Of a stretch of 8,484 nt of DNA, positions 6,991 through 8,484 are shown one piece after another. The stretch spans positions 35,648-44,131 of the forward strand of contig DAHF01000138.1 in NCBI GenBank assembly GCA_002495845.1, read 5' to 3'. Within the stretch, counting starts at the first letter, position 1, and each line of letters opens with the position of its first letter. The notes under the pieces were generated by a model. The model was given only the letters and a program-made list of their open reading frames with translations, was not told the DNA's origin and did no database searches. Made by a program: the position numbers and the translations under genes. The DNA is from Sulfolobus sp. UBA167. GTDB lineage: Archaea; Thermoproteota; Thermoprotei_A; Sulfolobales; Sulfolobaceae.

Positions 6991-7308
6991 ATGCTAAAAT
7001 ACGCTGAATACACGAGGCACTCCCTTACTGAGCCCATCCTTAACGTTATTGTTTATAAGAAAGTAGAAGATGGAAAAATAATTGGCGCTTTTAGATTTCT
7101 TTATTATAAAAATAACATAATAGTACTTTATGAAGATGATTCCTATAAGGGAGCTGACTTGATAGAAGTAAATGAGGCATCAATAAACAAGCTAGTAGAG
7201 AACATCAGGAGATTTTACGACGAAGAGAATGACGACATGTCTTTAATAGGAGAGAAGGCTTTGCTAGACGAGGTAGTAAGGAAGATTTATTCGGATGAAG
7301 AAAAGTAG
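6991..7308 (+). CDS. Conserved-looking small protein of unknown function, 105 aa
   Basis: I do not recognise this family. The sequence suggests a soluble alpha/beta protein: strand-like N-terminal segments (ILNVIVYKKV, IIGAFRFLYY, NIIVLYED) followed by helices (ASINKLVENIRRFYD and EKALLDEVVRKIY). There is an acidic patch DEENDD at 77-82 and an acidic C-terminus (SDEEK). There is no Cys, no membrane segment and no signal peptide. The ATG at 6991 has no Shine-Dalgarno sequence, and a weak TATA-like element lies about 25 bases upstream, consistent with a leaderless mRNA. It is divergent from the TPR gene, and 37 bases separate its stop from the next gene. It could belong with either neighbour. 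Confidence 0.7.
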   Translation: MLKYAEYTRHSLTEPILNVIVYKKVEDGKIIGAFRFLYYKNNIIVLYEDDSYKGADLIEVNEASINKLVENIRRFYDEENDDMSLIGEKALLDEVVRKIYSDEEK

Positions 7309-7310
7309 AA

Positions 7311-7320
7311 ATAAATATTA
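7311..7320 (+). promoter_or_regulatory. TATA box of the membrane-protein pair
   Basis: ATAAATATTA sits just after the stop codon of the 105-residue gene. It is centred about 30 bases before the ATG at 7346, so transcription would start only a few bases before that codon. It suggests that the two downstream genes form their own transcription unit. Confidence 0.4.
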
Positions 7321-7345
7321 GTACAAGCTACCTATCTCTTCTTTG

Positions 7346-7705
7346 ATGAAAAGAGATAAAATTATTAAATTAATAAACTCTCTGATACTCATAGTAGTTC
7401 TCGTCTCCCTTTTCTTGTACTATGGAGGAATTGTTGGCATATCTCAATCAATGAAGCAAGGGGAGAATCAGATCCAAGCTGAAGCGCCTTCCCTTTCTAT
7501 ATATGAAAATCGAACCGGAACTTACTTGAACGTAACGAACAATTTCGACGAGCCTATCGCAGTAACCGTGGAAAAGGACACAGCTGTTGTTCAACCTCAC
7601 GGCTTTGCCATGTTAGAGCTTAACAGATATATCCTGGAGTCTAAGTTGCTCCCTTTACAGATTAAATACCTGAACTCCACTCTCTGTTTTAATATATCCT
7701 TGTGA
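7346..7705 (+). CDS. Single-pass membrane-anchored protein with sequon-rich outer domain, 119 aa
   Basis: I do not recognise this family. A basic N-terminus (KRDKIIK) is followed by one hydrophobic segment at about 9-31, giving an N-in anchor or an uncleaved signal. The outer domain of about 85 residues is beta-rich and looks like a small Ig-like or jelly-roll sandwich (LNVTNNFDEPIAVTV). It carries four N-glycosylation sequons, at Asn55, Asn62, Asn110 and Asn116, as expected for cell-surface proteins of Sulfolobales, which glycosylate heavily. It has a single Cys (114), so no internal disulfide. A TTG at 7343 could start the frame one codon earlier, but the ATG at 7346 is the better choice. 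The next gene follows after 6 bases, so the two are probably co-translated and may form a complex. Confidence 0.65.
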   Translation: MKRDKIIKLINSLILIVVLVSLFLYYGGIVGISQSMKQGENQIQAEAPSLSIYENRTGTYLNVTNNFDEPIAVTVEKDTAVVQPHGFAMLELNRYILESKLLPLQIKYLNSTLCFNISL

Positions 7706-7706
7706 T
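7702..7706 (+). promoter_or_regulatory. Shine-Dalgarno-like site for the second gene of the pair
   Basis: GTGAT overlaps the stop codon of the upstream gene and lies 5 bases before the ATG at 7712. It matches part of the anti-Shine-Dalgarno complement (GGTGAT) of archaeal 16S rRNA. Other genes in the window lack such a site, which fits the rule that only internal operon genes carry one. Confidence 0.45.
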
Positions 7707-7711
7707 TTGAA

Positions 7712-8296
7712 ATGAATAAAAATCAATTCTTGATTACTATCTCTTCTGTAATGACATTAATAGTAGTGTCATTACCATTTCAATGGTGGTATACTTCAAT
7801 TGGAGGTATGATCCAAGTACAAGACTCTCCTTTCTTCGTTTCCATGAGCTTTGCAAAGGTGAACCTAAGTTATACTCTGTTGCTCCCTGTCAATATCATT
7901 TTGATATCTTTCAGGATATCTGAGATTTTTACCTCTCTGGTTTATTTATTTAATGCTATAACTAGACATAGCCTCAACGGACAGAAGGTCTCTATGTTCT
8001 CCCTTTACGCCTCTATTTTCTATCTTGTAGATATAGTAATTTTCATGATACTAGTTTATTTTACCTCAAACAACGTTGTAATTCCGTTGGGATCGTTTCA
8101 CGAGAGGATATCGAGTGGGTCCCCAATAGTTAGTTCATTTTTGTCTTTCCTAGGCCAGCCTAATCTTGAATTCGGCGCTAACTTTGTTATACAAAACTAT
8201 CCACTTCCTATGTTCTACTTTGCGCTTGCGACAGGAATATTTAGCCTAATGACCAGAATACTTCATAGTGATGAGGAAAAAAACAACGATAGGTGA
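7712..8296 (+). CDS. Four-helix integral membrane protein of unknown function, 194 aa
   Basis: I do not recognise this family. Hydrophobic segments near 5-24, 53-82 (long, with a central kink likely), 96-118 and 164-182 predict four membrane helices. The basic stretches after helices 2 and 4 (TRHSLNGQK; TRILH) suggest that both ends and the short middle loop face the cytoplasm. Two outer loops remain, about 24-50 and 119-163. The first begins with an aromatic WWY cluster at 25-27 and the second contains a Ser/Gly-rich stretch. The C-terminus is charged (SDEEKNNDR). There is no Cys and no transporter or enzyme motif that I can name. It is encoded 6 bases after the single-pass protein gene with a Shine-Dalgarno-like site, so the two are very likely one operon and possible partners at the membrane. 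Confidence 0.7.
   Translation: MNKNQFLITISSVMTLIVVSLPFQWWYTSIGGMIQVQDSPFFVSMSFAKVNLSYTLLLPVNIILISFRISEIFTSLVYLFNAITRHSLNGQKVSMFSLYASIFYLVDIVIFMILVYFTSNNVVIPLGSFHERISSGSPIVSSFLSFLGQPNLEFGANFVIQNYPLPMFYFALATGIFSLMTRILHSDEEKNNDR
8277..8283 (-). terminator. T7 tract, possible terminator of the right-edge gene
   Basis: On the minus strand seven consecutive T lie about 33 bases beyond the stop codon of the right-edge membrane protein gene. They fall within the C-terminal codons of the opposite four-helix protein gene. A U-tract of this kind can end archaeal transcription. The assignment rests on position and composition only. Confidence 0.3.
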
Positions 8297-8316
8297 GTTT
8301 TCCATTCATGCACTGA

Positions 8317-8484
8317 TTAGAAAAGAATTTTACCGAATTTATGTCTCCAAAATACTCCCGCCACTCCGAATATTATAGCGAAGGCAAGAGCTATAGGAAC
8401 TATAGGTCTGTATGTTGGATTAGCATATAGCACTGAGACGACCCATATAGTAAGGGCGAAGAAAGCAATTATTGGACCAAGAAG
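8317..8484 (-). CDS. C-terminal fragment of a membrane protein, cut by the window edge
   Basis: A minus-strand frame enters from the right edge and runs 55 residues to a TAA at 8317-8319. It has no stop inside and a strong membrane-protein character. It shows a helix (IIAFFALTIWVVSVLY), a short outer or inner turn ANPTYRP, a second helix (IVPIALAFAIIFGVAGVFW) and a basic tail RHKFGKILF. This is the pattern of the last two helices of a polytopic membrane protein or transporter, with the tail probably in the cytoplasm. The family cannot be named from so little. It converges on the four-helix protein gene with 20 bases between stop codons. Confidence 0.7.
   Translation of the reverse strand, partial: LLGPIIAFFALTIWVVSVLYANPTYRPIVPIALAFAIIFGVAGVFWRHKFGKILF

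Overview
The window looks like chromosomal DNA of a thermoacidophilic crenarchaeon of the order Sulfolobales (Sulfolobus/Metallosphaera/Acidianus group). Three things point there: an archaeal-type leucyl-tRNA synthetase with the odd editing site expected of the second LeuRS paralogue known in that order; small archaeal regulators (double zinc ribbon, AbrB/MazE fold); and AT-rich TATA boxes lying about 26 bases before start codons, the signature of leaderless transcripts. The genus cannot be settled from the sequence alone.

Left part (1-3745). A 5'-truncated leucyl-tRNA synthetase gene (+) runs in from outside the window. It ends tail-to-tail with a tiny zinc-ribbon gene (-). A compact divergent promoter region of 89 bases separates that gene from a nucleoside hydrolase gene (+). 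The hydrolase stop codon directly abuts the stop codon of an AbrB-type DNA-binding protein gene (-).

Centre (3746-6916). Two larger minus-strand genes follow: a one-chain NDP-forming acyl-CoA synthetase with both phosphohistidine sites intact, and a TPR-repeat scaffold protein.

Right part (6917-8484). Across a 74-base divergent promoter region from the TPR gene lies a plus-strand group of three genes I do not recognise: a 105-residue acidic protein, a single-pass protein with a heavily sequon-bearing outer domain, and a four-helix membrane protein. The last two are only 6 bases apart. A partial minus-strand membrane protein gene, cut by the window edge, meets them tail-to-tail.

Functionally the left and centre are housekeeping or metabolic genes (translation, nucleoside salvage, acid-to-CoA-ester energy metabolism) with small regulators between them. 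No mobile element, CRISPR array, RNA gene or long non-coding stretch was seen; every gap is under 150 bases. The points most worth a second look are the altered editing pocket of the leucyl-tRNA synthetase, the overlapping ATG/GTG start of the nucleoside hydrolase, and the uncharacterised membrane pair at the right.
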